Below, piece by piece: positions 1 to 8,444 of a stretch of DNA of 55,348 nucleotides. Source of the stretch: CAYOYK01 sp964408185 (GTDB taxonomy: Bacteria > Bacillota > Clostridia > Christensenellales > Aristaeellaceae); NCBI GenBank assembly GCA_964408185.1, contig CAYOYK010000015.1, forward strand, positions 1 to 55,348. The letters run 5' to 3'. The position numbers and the translations under genes are program-made. The notes under the pieces were generated by a model, which searched no databases, was not told where the DNA came from, and saw only the letters and a program-made list of their open reading frames with translations. How positions within the stretch are numbered: position 1 is the stretch's first letter; every line of letters begins with the position of its first letter.

Positions 1-1
1 G

Positions 2-1672
2 CTGGGCTGCATCTACGATATCCGCGACGAGAGCGACCGCACCGGCATGCGCGCGGTCATCGAGCTGCGCAAGGACGCGAACGCCGAAAAGACGCTGGCC
101 TACCTGTTTAAGTACAGCGATATGCAAATCACATTCGGCGTGAACATGGTGGCCATCGCGGACGCGAAGCCGCGCCTGCTGTCGCTCAAGAGCATCCTGC
201 AATACTTCATCCGGCACCAAAAAAACGTCGTCACCGCCCGCACCCGGTACGATCTCGATCAGGCCCGCGCCCGCGCCCACATTCTGGAGGGCCTCATCGT
301 GGCGGTGGACAGCCTCGACGAGATCATCGCCACCATTCGTCAGAGCGAAAACGCCAAGCAGGCCAAAGCTCGCCTGATCGAGCGCTTTCCGCTGGACGAG
401 GCGCAGGCGCAGGCCATCCTTGACTTGCGGCTGCAACGCCTCACCGGGCTGGAAATCCTCACCCTGCGCAAAGAGTACGCCGATCAGCTCAAGCTCATCG
501 ACAGGCTGGAGGGCATCCTCAAGGACGAGCGCAAGCTGATGAAGGTCATCGAGGACGAGCTGGCCGAGATCGGCGCGGCATACGGCGACGACCGCCGCAC
601 CACGCTGGAGGACGTCGGCAATGTGATCGAAACTCCCCTCAAGGATGAAATCGAGGCGCAGGAGGCCATTGTCACATTCAGCCGCGCCGGGTACCTGCGG
701 CGCATGTATCCGCGCTTCGCGCGGCGGCTGCCCGCCGTATCGCAGGAGAACGGCAATCTGGCCGACCTGCCCCTCTATCGCTTTGAAACCGACACCGCCG
801 CCACGCTGTACCTGTTTACCAACAAGGGCAACTGCTACCAGCAGAGCGTCGGCGCTTTGGCGGAGATGAACAAGCCCAAGGATCGCGGCTCGCTGCTCAC
901 CGGCGTGCTGGCCGGGCTGGAAACAGGCGAGACTCCCGTGCAAATTCTCTGCCTGCGGGACGGCGAACTGGCCCAGATGAACGATTTGCTCTTTGTCACC
1001 GCGCAGGGCATGGTAAAACGGAGCGCCGCCGGAGAGTATGCCGTGCGCACCAAACGCTTTGCGGCGCTCAACCTGCGCCCCGGCGACAGTCTGCGCGCCG
1101 TGCTGCCGTTCGACCCGGCGCTGGACATGCTGCTGATCAGCGAGCACGGCATGAGCGTCCGCTTCCACGCGGACAGCGTATCGCAGATGGGCCGCGTCGC
1201 CGCCGGCGTGAAGGGCATGAGCCTTGAGTCGGGCGACAGCGTGATCTTCGCGGCGCTGCCCCAGCCGACCGATACCGTGCTGCTTATCAGCGACCGGGGC
1301 TTTGCCAAGCGCGTTCTGTACATGGATTTTGAGCCGCAGGCCCGCGCGGGCAAGGGCGTGAAGTGCATCTATTTTGCCAAGAGCGGCAGCAACGGCAGCC
1401 GCGTCGCGGGCGTGCTGCTGGTCAGCCAGCCGCGGGACTTCCTGCTCACGCAGGCGGTCAGCCAGCCCAGCATGCACGGCAGCGACGAGATCCCCTTGCA
1501 GGATAAGCAGGAGAAGGGCATGCCGCTGGTCATCGCCGTGCTGGACGACGTGGTAACCGGTCTGACGGCCCTTCCCAGTCAGCCCGCCGACGCCGGCGCG
1601 GCTGCCGATATCAGCGACGACGGCCCCGACGATCTGCCGGACGACGCGCCCGACGCCGACCCCGACGAATGA
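2..1672 (+). CDS. DNA gyrase/topoisomerase IV subunit A, C-terminal part (5' end outside window)
   Basis: This is the C-terminal 556 residues of a type IIA topoisomerase A subunit, the strand-cutting and DNA-wrapping partner of GyrB/ParE. The reading frame is open from base 2, so the start and the catalytic tyrosine lie upstream. Visible landmarks are DESDRTGMR, GVNMVAI, the tower/coiled-coil stretch ARARAHILEGL and QAILDLRLQRLTGLE, followed from about residue 200 by beta-pinwheel repeats. The first blade has no recognisable GyrA box (Q-R-R-G-G-K-G), and the segments DANAE..LAYL and LLSLKSIL resemble ParC, so I lean to a ParC-type paralogue. The QAILDLRLQRLTG segment is GyrA-like, so no symbol is given. 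The tail is very acidic and ends DADPDE. A strong terminator follows directly. Confidence 0.88.
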   Translation: MGCIYDIRDESDRTGMRAVIELRKDANAEKTLAYLFKYSDMQITFGVNMVAIADAKPRLLSLKSILQYFIRHQKNVVTARTRYDLDQARARAHILEGLIVAVDSLDEIIATIRQSENAKQAKARLIERFPLDEAQAQAILDLRLQRLTGLEILTLRKEYADQLKLIDRLEGILKDERKLMKVIEDELAEIGAAYGDDRRTTLEDVGNVIETPLKDEIEAQEAIVTFSRAGYLRRMYPRFARRLPAVSQENGNLADLPLYRFETDTAATLYLFTNKGNCYQQSVGALAEMNKPKDRGSLLTGVLAGLETGETPVQILCLRDGELAQMNDLLFVTAQGMVKRSAAGEYAVRTKRFAALNLRPGDSLRAVLPFDPALDMLLISEHGMSVRFHADSVSQMGRVAAGVKGMSLESGDSVIFAALPQPTDTVLLISDRGFAKRVLYMDFEPQARAGKGVKCIYFAKSGSNGSRVAGVLLVSQPRDFLLTQAVSQPSMHGSDEIPLQDKQEKGMPLVIAVLDDVVTGLTALPSQPADAGAAADISDDGPDDLPDDAPDADPDE

Positions 1673-1678
1673 TCCCCT

Positions 1679-1715
1679 CCGCCCGGATGCAGCTGTCCGG
1701 GCGGCTTTGTTTTTT
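1679..1715 (+). terminator. Rho-independent terminator of the topoisomerase gene
   Basis: CCGCCCGG and CCGGGCGG form a GC-rich stem (1679-1704) followed by a run of T (TTTGTTTTTT). It starts six bases after the stop codon. Confidence 0.85.
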
Positions 1716-1820
1716 CAGACAATTGCCTCCGGGCGTTCATCCAAAGCACACATTGCCGCCGTACCATGTGCCCGTAGTTCATGGAGCCGCCTCTCCGGCG
1801 GCTGAAAGGATGGTATCTAA

Positions 1821-3200
1821 ATGAAGCTTGTCAAAAGAATCCTTGCAGGGCTCTGTGTGCTGGCGCTGTTGAGCGTCTGTATCGGCGTTGCCCTCGCGGA
1901 TGATAACCAACCGCCCCAAATGCCTGACGGACAAACTCCGCCCGACGGACAGACGCCCCCGCAGGGCGAAAACGGTCAGCCGCCCGAAAAGCCCGACGGC
2001 GAGGGCATGGGCGGCCCCGGCGGCTTCGGCGGGAGCGGCTCGGTTACACAGGGCACGGCCGCTGCGACGATCGACGCGGACGCATCCCAAACCGATGTGA
2101 GCTACGTCTCCACGTCCGCCGATGAGAACGCCCTGCGCGTAACCGGCAGCGTGAGCGTATCACTGACCAACGTAACGATCAGCAAGACCGGGGATACCTC
2201 CAGCACGGAGGACAGCGACTTTTACGGCATGAACGCCGGCCTGCTGGCTACCGACGGCGCTCGCGTAAGCATCACAGCCATTACCGCCGATACGGACGCG
2301 TCCGGCGGCAACGCGGTGATGAGCTATGGTGCGGGCACATCCGTCACACTCACGGGCGGCACGATCCGTACCAGCCGGAACAACTCCGGCGGCGTGCACG
2401 TGGCGGGCGGGGGCGAGCTGTACGCCACGGACATGGACGTGGAGACGCAGGGCAACTCCGCCGCGGCCATCCGCAGCGACTGGGGCGGCGGCACGCTGGT
2501 CGCCACGGGCGGCAGCTATGTAACCAACGGCACCGGCTCCCCCGCGGTTTACAGCACCGCCGATATCACCGTGACCAACGCGACGCTCACCGCGCGCCAT
2601 TCCGAGGCCATCGTGGTCGAGGGCCAGAACAGCGTATCGCTGACGGATTGCACCGTGTCCGGCAGCATGGATGGCACCTACGGCGCGGACAGCAGCGAAA
2701 ACCTGCACGCCGTGATGATCTACCAGAGCATGAGCGGCGACGCGGACGTAGGCCAGAGCAGCTTTGCCATGACGGGCGGCTCCCTGACCAGCCTGAACGG
2801 CGATCTGTTTTACATCACCAACACCTCCTGCACGCTATCCCTGACCAATGTGGCGCTCGCCTATGCGAACGACAGCCTGCTGCGGGTGGTCGGCAACGAC
2901 GGCTCGCGCGGCTGGGGCACGGCGGGCAGCAACGGCGCAACCTGCGCGTTCACCGCCAGCCAGCAGGTCATGGCGGGAACCATCACCGTGGACGATATTT
3001 CCTCGCTGGAGCTGTCCATGACCGATGGCGCCGCGTTTACCGGGACGATCAATCCCGACGGGCAGGCGGGAACCGTCAACGTAACGATGGACGCATCCAG
3101 CACGTGGACGCTCACCGCAGACGCGTACGTGACCACCTTCACGGGCGACGCGTCGTGCGTAATCGCCAACGGCTTTACGCTGCACATCGCCAATCCGTAA
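1821..3200 (+). CDS. Secreted beta-helix repeat protein
   Basis: 459 residues. A signal peptide (residues 1-26, cut near ALA-DD) is followed by a Pro/Gly/Gln-rich linker with repeats of PDGQTPP and a Gly-rich patch (residues 27-75). The rest is made of short repeating beta strands with turns such as SVSLTNVTISK, ITVTNATLTAR and VSLTDCTVSG, typical of a parallel right-handed beta-helix. Extracellular proteins of this kind in Clostridia are often polysaccharide-binding or adhesion-like, but no catalytic motif is visible and I assign no substrate. There is no LPXTG or C-terminal membrane anchor. ATG 1821 follows AAAGGA (1805-1810). A 7-bp hairpin (AGCCGCC/GGCGGCT, 1785-1803) sits immediately before that ribosome site and could influence translation. 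It is a single gene between terminators. It is similar in style to the lipoprotein at 28835-30490 but lacks its lipobox. Confidence 0.75.
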   Translation: MKLVKRILAGLCVLALLSVCIGVALADDNQPPQMPDGQTPPDGQTPPQGENGQPPEKPDGEGMGGPGGFGGSGSVTQGTAAATIDADASQTDVSYVSTSADENALRVTGSVSVSLTNVTISKTGDTSSTEDSDFYGMNAGLLATDGARVSITAITADTDASGGNAVMSYGAGTSVTLTGGTIRTSRNNSGGVHVAGGGELYATDMDVETQGNSAAAIRSDWGGGTLVATGGSYVTNGTGSPAVYSTADITVTNATLTARHSEAIVVEGQNSVSLTDCTVSGSMDGTYGADSSENLHAVMIYQSMSGDADVGQSSFAMTGGSLTSLNGDLFYITNTSCTLSLTNVALAYANDSLLRVVGNDGSRGWGTAGSNGATCAFTASQQVMAGTITVDDISSLELSMTDGAAFTGTINPDGQAGTVNVTMDASSTWTLTADAYVTTFTGDASCVIANGFTLHIANP

Positions 3201-3220
3201 GACGGGTTTTGCCCGCCGCG

Positions 3221-3256
3221 CTCGCCTCCGCCAACCGCAGGGTCGGCGGAGGCGAG
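3221..3256. other. GC-rich hairpin downstream of the beta-helix gene
   Basis: A perfect 12-bp stem, CTCGCCTCCGCC with GGCGGAGGCGAG. It lies 20 bases after the stop codon and has no T tract. It may stabilise the 3' end of the upstream message or assist the terminator that follows. Confidence 0.5.
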
Positions 3257-3335
3257 CCTGTGCAAAGAAGCCATGAGAGGCTTGGTCAAACAAAGCGGCC
3301 GACAGGGAACTCGGCGGCCGCAAAAATGATGGAAC

Positions 3336-3374
3336 AAGGCGGCGGCGTTGTAAAGCGACGCCGCCGCCTTTGTT
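3336..3374 (+). terminator. Probable terminator in the 3201-3650 intergenic region
   Basis: A 12-bp stem AAGGCGGCGGCG/CGCCGCCGCCTT is followed by TTTGTT. It lies 136 bases after the beta-helix gene. The remainder of this 450-base gap holds the promoter at 3592-3620 and no gene that I can support. Confidence 0.6.
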
Positions 3375-3591
3375 GACTTCCCCCCGTTTGCAAAAGCAAG
3401 CGGCGGTAATCAAGCGCGCAACAAAACGCAGCAAGCGGCAGCCGGAACGCGGAGCGCGCCGTGGTAGGGCGTTCGCTCCCTGCGCGGGCCGGATTTGAAC
3501 CGCGCGCGACCGTCGCCATTGCTTGCCTGAGCAGCGCCGGGTATGGCAAACAGGCTTGCCCAAAAGCGCGGGAAATCGGTTTAGATTGTTC

Positions 3592-3620
3592 TTGCAAGAA
3601 TTGTCGCAAAATGATATGCT
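3592..3620 (+). promoter_or_regulatory. Sigma-A-type promoter of the EAL gene
   Basis: TTGCAA, a 17-base spacer and TATGCT, 30 bases upstream of the ATG at 3651. The ribosome site GGAGG is at about 3641. Confidence 0.55.
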
Positions 3621-3650
3621 GTTTACGCGATTTGATAAGCGGAGGTTCTC

Positions 3651-5597
3651 ATGCCAGTCACGACCGAATATCAAACTCAGTTCGAGGCTTGCGCCCTGCT
3701 GTTCCTTTTGGCGGTGACAGTCCGCTTTTTTTCGGTACGCCGATTCCCCAGCCGACAGAATCGGCTGTTTGGCGTGATCCTCATTTGCGCGCTTGCCGAC
3801 CTGACGCTTGATATCATCGGCTCCATTACCATCTTTCACGCAGACGTGCTGCCCGTGTGGGTCAATTATGTGGTCAACATGCCGTTTTATATGCTGCAAG
3901 CCGTCTTTCCCTCGCTGATGATGAGCTATGTCGTGTTGATTTCCGGCCGGACGTTCCGTGGAAGCCGCGCGCTGACGCTGCTGCTGCTGCCTACGGCAGC
4001 CATGGCGCTGCTGCTGCTGCTCAACCCGCTGACCAACTGGATATTCTATGTCGCGGACGCTGACGGCGTACAGCGTTACTGCCGGGGGCCCTGCTTCCCG
4101 ATTATGTATGTGGTCACAGCCTTCTACATGCTGGCGACCCTTCTGCTGGTGCATCTGTTCCGCTTTGATCTGGAGCGCAAGCAGCGCCGAACGGTCATTG
4201 AGTTTATGGTGATTTTAGCCGTAGCGCTGGCCGTCCAATACGCTGTGTCATACGTGCTGCTCACCGGCGTCGCAATCAGCCTTGCCATTCTGATGATGTA
4301 CTTTACGCTGCAAAACCCGGACGACCTGCTCGACGCCATTTCCGGCGCGTTCAACTACAACGCCATGATGCTCCGGCTTAGAAACATGCTCGCCCAAAAG
4401 GAGCGGATCATGGCGATTGTGGTGGATGTGGGCGGCGTGCGGCGCGTCAACAGCACCTACGGGCTGATTATCGGCAACAGCTTCTTTAGTCAGTTTGTCG
4501 CTTTTCTCAACCGCCTGCGCGGCAAGCCGCAGGTCTTTCGCATGGTGGGCACCCGTTTTTTGCTGCTCTGCGCCGATGAGAAGCATCACCGCTCGTCCAT
4601 ACAGGCCATACAGGATCGGTTCGCGCATGATTGGACGGTGGATGGGAACGCGTTCCGGCTGACCGCTACCACCCGCTACTTTGACGCGACCAATCTGTTT
4701 GATACCGCCGAGGACGTGGTGAGCATGGTGGACGAGGTCTACGCGGGCGTTGGCACAGGCCAATGGGGCAAATGCCTGCCCATTGACCAAAGCGCGCTGG
4801 AGGCCTCCCAGCGGCAGTCTCAAATCGAAGCCGCTCTGCGTGCCGCGCTGCACAGGGGCGCGGACTTTACGCTTTGCTTCCAGCCGATCTACCGCCCCGC
4901 GACGGGCGATTACCCCTCCGCCGAGGCGCTGCTGCGCTTTCACTCGCCGGACATTGGGTGCGTGTCCCCCGCCGAGTTTATCCCGCTAGCGGAAAAGAGC
5001 GGCACCATTCTTCAAATCGACGAGCTGGTACTGCGCAAGGCCTGCGACTTCCTGCGCCGCTATCCCGGTTTGGACACGCTGGAGATCAACCTGTCCGCAT
5101 CGGAGTTCTTCTGCGACCCGACGGATCGCATTCACGGCTTGGTGCGGCAGTACGGCGTGGATCCCCGCCGCGTCTGCTTCGAGGTGACCGAGACGGCCGC
5201 GGATCGCTACCCTGCGGCGCTCGCCGTGTTTATGCAGCGCATGCTCGCGTACGGCTACCGCTTTGCGCTGGACGATTTTGGCACCGGGTACTCCAACATT
5301 GCCAAGGTGGCCAACCTGCCCTTCGCCATCGCCAAGATCGACCGCGTTTTGCTTGGAGACAGCCCAAAGACCCGCTTGCTGTTTGACTCTCTGGCGCAGA
5401 TGTTCGCAAGCATCGGCATGCAGACCGTCGTAGAGGGTGTCGAGACCGAGGCGCAGGCTGAGCAGGTATCCCAGAAGGTGACGTACATACAGGGTTTCCT
5501 GTACGCCCTGCCGATGCCGGAGGCGGAGCTGAGGGCGTTTTATTCCGCGCGGCAAGCGGTGCCGGACGCGCCCGAAGCAGGGCTGACCCACGCGTAG
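3651..5597 (+). CDS. Seven-TM sensor protein with degenerate GGDEF and intact EAL domain (c-di-GMP phosphodiesterase)
   Basis: 648 residues. Residues 1-230 hold about seven membrane segments, including the loop motif RYCRGPCF. Residues 240-390 form a GGDEF-like fold whose signature is replaced by MVGTRF (around 298), so cyclase activity is unlikely. The EAL domain (about 400-640) keeps the residues known to bind metal and c-di-GMP: EALLRF at 425, NLSAS, EVTETA, DDFGTGYS at 541, K in AKIDR, EGVE at 595, and a QGFLYALP ending. It should therefore hydrolyse c-di-GMP in response to a membrane signal; the ligand is unknown. ATG 3651 has GGAGG at good spacing. The membrane module resembles that of the kinase encoded next (5692) and the kinase at 38018-39304, which suggests one sensor design wired to different outputs. 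Confidence 0.9.
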   Translation: MPVTTEYQTQFEACALLFLLAVTVRFFSVRRFPSRQNRLFGVILICALADLTLDIIGSITIFHADVLPVWVNYVVNMPFYMLQAVFPSLMMSYVVLISGRTFRGSRALTLLLLPTAAMALLLLLNPLTNWIFYVADADGVQRYCRGPCFPIMYVVTAFYMLATLLLVHLFRFDLERKQRRTVIEFMVILAVALAVQYAVSYVLLTGVAISLAILMMYFTLQNPDDLLDAISGAFNYNAMMLRLRNMLAQKERIMAIVVDVGGVRRVNSTYGLIIGNSFFSQFVAFLNRLRGKPQVFRMVGTRFLLLCADEKHHRSSIQAIQDRFAHDWTVDGNAFRLTATTRYFDATNLFDTAEDVVSMVDEVYAGVGTGQWGKCLPIDQSALEASQRQSQIEAALRAALHRGADFTLCFQPIYRPATGDYPSAEALLRFHSPDIGCVSPAEFIPLAEKSGTILQIDELVLRKACDFLRRYPGLDTLEINLSASEFFCDPTDRIHGLVRQYGVDPRRVCFEVTETAADRYPAALAVFMQRMLAYGYRFALDDFGTGYSNIAKVANLPFAIAKIDRVLLGDSPKTRLLFDSLAQMFASIGMQTVVEGVETEAQAEQVSQKVTYIQGFLYALPMPEAELRAFYSARQAVPDAPEAGLTHA

Positions 5598-5691
5598 GAA
5601 AACGCCTGAAAGCGTAATTTCAACGTTTGTCGCATCCGGCGTTAGGCCGTACCCAAGACGAGCGACGCGACGCGCCTGAGGAGGGCGAAAG

Positions 5692-7011
5692 ATGCTTTCA
5701 TCCGACGAGATGGCCTATCTCAGCGCAGGGCTTGAGCTGTTTGCGACGCTTACCACGGGCGTGCTGCTGCTTGGCTGCCTGATCGACCGTTCCCGCTCCA
5801 CCCCGGCGGATCGCGTGTTCTCGGCCGCGCTGATCGTGCAGATTGCCACGCTTGTAACGGACGCGCTTTGCTGGCTGCTGCCCACCCTGCATACGCCCAT
5901 CAGCGCGGCCCTCATGCAGGCGCTGTACTGTATCAACTACTCGATGGGCTGCGGCCTGATTGCGCTGTACGCCTATTACCTGACGCTGTACATCGCCCAG
6001 AGCGAGAGGATCTCCTTCCGGTGGGCAAGGGGCGTTCTGATCGGCTGCTGCATCGCGGCGGCGCTCTGGTTTGCGTTCATGTTCAGCAGTCTGTATGTTT
6101 GCTTTGATCCATATGGCAACGAGAGCAGAGGCCCGCTCAACTGGCTCAGCCAAGTGTTTTTGATCGCGCTGCCATTTGCCGCCATGCTGCTCGCCTTCGT
6201 CTACCGCAAAGCGTTGGGGCGCAAGGAGACGGCCGCAATGATGATCTACGGCGCGCTGCCCATCCTGTCCATCCCGCTCCAGCTGGTTTAGGGGACCACC
6301 CCCCTGCTGTTGGCAACCACGCTGTCGCTGGTGCTGGTCTATACCATCCTGCATACGGAGACCAGCCGCCGCGCGGAGGAGCAGCACAAGCTGCTTGTGC
6401 AAAAGGAGCTGGAGCTGGAGGACAGCCGCATCCGCGTTATGCTCAGCCAAATTCAGCCCCACTTTCTCTTTAACACGCTCAACTCCATCTATCATCTGTG
6501 CCCCGTCGATGCGGAAAAGGCGCAGCAGGCCATCGCCGAGTTCTCGGACTATCTGCGCGGGAACCTCAGCTCGCTCAGCCTGCGGGAGCCGGTGCCCTTT
6601 GAAACGGAGCTGGACTGCGTGCAGCATTACTTATATTTGGAGAAAATGCGCTTCGAGGAGGAGCTGACCGTTGTGTACGACATCCAAGCCCACGGCTTTC
6701 TGCTGCCCGTGCTCACGGTGCAGCCGCTGGCGGAAAACGCCGTAAAGCATGGCCTGTGCAGGAAGCCCGGCGGCGGCACGCTGCGGATTGCCTCAAGGGA
6801 GTACCCGGAGCATTACGAAGTAATCATCGCCGACGACGGCGTAGGCTTCGACCCGGTACGCGCCGACGGGGACGAGCGCATCCATATCGGCATCGAGAAC
6901 ACCAAGCGCCGCCTTTGGGCGATGAACCATTCCACACTGACGGTGCAAAGCCGCCTTGGCGAGGGGACCACCGCCACCATCCGCATCCGAAAGGAGCCGG
7001 CCGCCGAATGA
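5692..7011 (+). pseudogene. LytS-type sensor histidine kinase interrupted by an in-frame TAG
   Basis: The frame runs from ATG 5692 (preceded by GAGGAGGG) to the TGA at 7009-7011, but TAG occurs at 6289-6291. Before it lie six membrane segments; directly after it the same frame continues with the last membrane segment (LLLATTLSLVLVY), a coiled linker, and a full His_kinase/HATPase module: H-box QIQPHFLFN (His about 257 of the joined frame), N-box QPLAENAVKH, DDGVGFD and a G2-like IGIENTKRRL. There is no frameshift, so one base change explains the break; Tyr, Trp or Gln codons are each one base away. TAG is used as an ordinary stop by neighbouring genes. Re-initiation at TTG 6310 could make a 233-residue catalytic fragment. 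It overlaps the regulator gene at 7008 by four bases, as an intact kinase gene would. Confidence 0.8.
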
Positions 7012-7802
7012 ACATCATCGCCGTGGATGACGAGCGCATTGCGCTGACAGGGCTGCATAGCATTTTGCGGGCCATCCTTCCGGAGGCCGAGATCGCCTGC
7101 TTTCGGAACGCGGAGGAGGCTCTGCGGCACGCAAAGCAGCAGGCCGTGGACATTGCGTTTTTGGATGTGCGCATGCGCGAGATGAGCGGCGTGGAAATGG
7201 CAAAGCAGCTAAAGGATCTGCACCCGCGCGCGAACATCATTTTTGTGACCGGCTACGACGAGTATGCCAAAGACGCCATCGGCATGCACGCCAGCGGCTT
7301 TATCCTCAAGCCCGTTACGCGGGAGGATGTAGAGCGGGAGCTGCGCGACCTGCGGTATCCGCTCGCTCCTCGGCAGAACGCTCTGCTGCGCGTGCAGTGC
7401 TTCGGCAATTTTGACGTGTTTACGCCCGCGGGCGAGCCGGTGCGCTTTGCTCGCTCCAAAGCGAAGGAGACGTTCGCGTACCTGATCCACAAGCACGGCT
7501 CCGGCAGCACCACGCGCGAGATCGCGGCTGTGCTGTTTGAGGACGCGCCCTTCGACACGAAGCATCAGGTGTACTTTCAGCAGATCATCTCCTCGATGAT
7601 GCAGACGCTTCGGCAGGAAAACGCGGAGGGGGTCGTGATCAAAAGCTATCGTACGCTGGCCGTGGACATAAGCAAGGTGGACTGCGATTACTACCGTTTT
7701 GCGCAGATGGACGCCGCGGCTGTCAACGCCTACGCCAGCGAATATATGGCCCAGTATTCGTGGGCCGAGTTTGTTGCGGCGCACCTGGAGCGAATGCGGT
7801 AG
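7008..7802 (+). CDS. Response regulator with SARP-like winged-helix output
   Basis: 264 residues. The receiver domain (1-115) has the acidic pair D7-D8, phospho-acceptor D53 in FLDVRM, T in FVTGYD and K in LKPVT. After a linker comes a winged-helix region (about 125-215: VQCFGNFDVF, SKAKETFAYLIH, REIAAVLF) typical of the two-component SAPR/SARP-like regulators of Clostridia, then a short tail ending in YSWAEFVAAHLERMR. The ATG overlaps the kinase stop (ATGA), so the two are co-translated. It is a paralogue of the regulator at 37233-38024, sharing QCFGNFDVF/QCFGNFEVF, the DCDYY motif and the YSW tail. It should bind DNA when phosphorylated; targets are unknown. Its partner kinase is interrupted by TAG, so its activation may be impaired. 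Confidence 0.88.
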   Translation: MNIIAVDDERIALTGLHSILRAILPEAEIACFRNAEEALRHAKQQAVDIAFLDVRMREMSGVEMAKQLKDLHPRANIIFVTGYDEYAKDAIGMHASGFILKPVTREDVERELRDLRYPLAPRQNALLRVQCFGNFDVFTPAGEPVRFARSKAKETFAYLIHKHGSGSTTREIAAVLFEDAPFDTKHQVYFQQIISSMMQTLRQENAEGVVIKSYRTLAVDISKVDCDYYRFAQMDAAAVNAYASEYMAQYSWAEFVAAHLERMR

Positions 7803-7838
7803 GCACGCGGCCTGATCCGGCCGCCCATCCGCCAACGC

Positions 7839-7874
7839 AAAAAGGCCCGCCGCCTCGTAAAGAGGGAACGGGCC
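7839..7874 (-). terminator. Terminator for the minus-strand gene at 7892 (possibly bidirectional)
   Basis: On the minus strand GGCCCG ... CGGGCC closes a stem with an inner CCTC/GAGG helix, followed by TTTTT. It lies between two convergent genes. Confidence 0.65.
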
Positions 7875-7891
7875 CGCGCATGCCTGAGGAG

Positions 7892-8422
7892 TTACGGTTG
7901 CGTAACCTCCTCAAACTCGATCCCATACAGGATATTCATCATAAACTCGATGTCCGCGTCGTCCAGCGTGGAGAAGTCATCATTGAACTGCGTGAGCTGC
8001 ACAAAGTAGCCGCGATACAGCGTAAAGACCGTCGCCACGGACGCGTCATTGCCGTCCGACCGGATGATCATGTACTGGTTGCCGCTGGGCGTGACGTCGA
8101 TTTTGCTTACGGGCTCGTACCAATCGGCGAGCGTGAGCTCCATCAGCGCGTTCCGTTCCTCGTCGCTCAGGTCGGCCAAGGACTGATCGGCATACTCCTC
8201 GCTGGGCGCAAGGACGATGATTACATCCGCCACGCCGCTTAACGTCGCGGTTGCAAAGGAATAGTCGCCCTCCTTGCTGTTTTCGGGAAGCGCCGCGCCC
8301 TCCGGGAGCGTCAATGTAATATCAAATCGATCGGTGTTTTCCTCTAGCTTGACCGTCTCCGCCATGGCGACGGTGGAGAACGCCAGCAGAGCGCACAGCA
8401 GGATGCTGAACAGTTTTTTCAT
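7892..8422 (-). CDS. Small secreted protein of unknown function (paralogue of 54199-54738)
   Basis: 176 residues with a signal peptide (MKKLFSILLCALLAFSTVAMA). The mature part is acidic, with no Cys, no lipobox and no known catalytic motif. It ends in a region containing LYRGYFVQLTQF and a DDADIEFMMNILYGI-type amphipathic helix. The same pattern (VYKGYFVQIYLS, then TEQDIQTGIQLMND) is found in the protein at 54199-54738, so the two belong to one family I do not recognise. In both places the gene follows an SH3b gene on the same strand (here 22 bases downstream of 8445-9002), which suggests a secreted pair acting at the cell wall; that role is inference. The TATG-proximal GGAAC/AAGAAGGA sequence upstream of ATG 8422 gives a normal ribosome site. 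Confidence 0.7.
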   Translation of the reverse strand: MKKLFSILLCALLAFSTVAMAETVKLEENTDRFDITLTLPEGAALPENSKEGDYSFATATLSGVADVIIVLAPSEEYADQSLADLSDEERNALMELTLADWYEPVSKIDVTPSGNQYMIIRSDGNDASVATVFTLYRGYFVQLTQFNDDFSTLDDADIEFMMNILYGIEFEEVTQP

Positions 8423-8444
8423 AGTCGTTCCTTCTTTCTGTCGC

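Noticed and set aside
3480..3515. tRNA T-loop-like sequence on the minus strand (GGTTCAAATCC)
   Set aside because: Only three T-stem pairs form, and no acceptor stem, anticodon arm or D arm can be drawn around it.
4501..4700. Active diguanylate cyclase domain
   Set aside because: The GGDEF signature is replaced by MVGTRF, so only the EAL activity is supported.
6289..6291. Genome-wide TAG recoding
   Set aside because: Several neighbouring genes (for example those ending at 5597 and 7802) end in TAG at the expected protein end.
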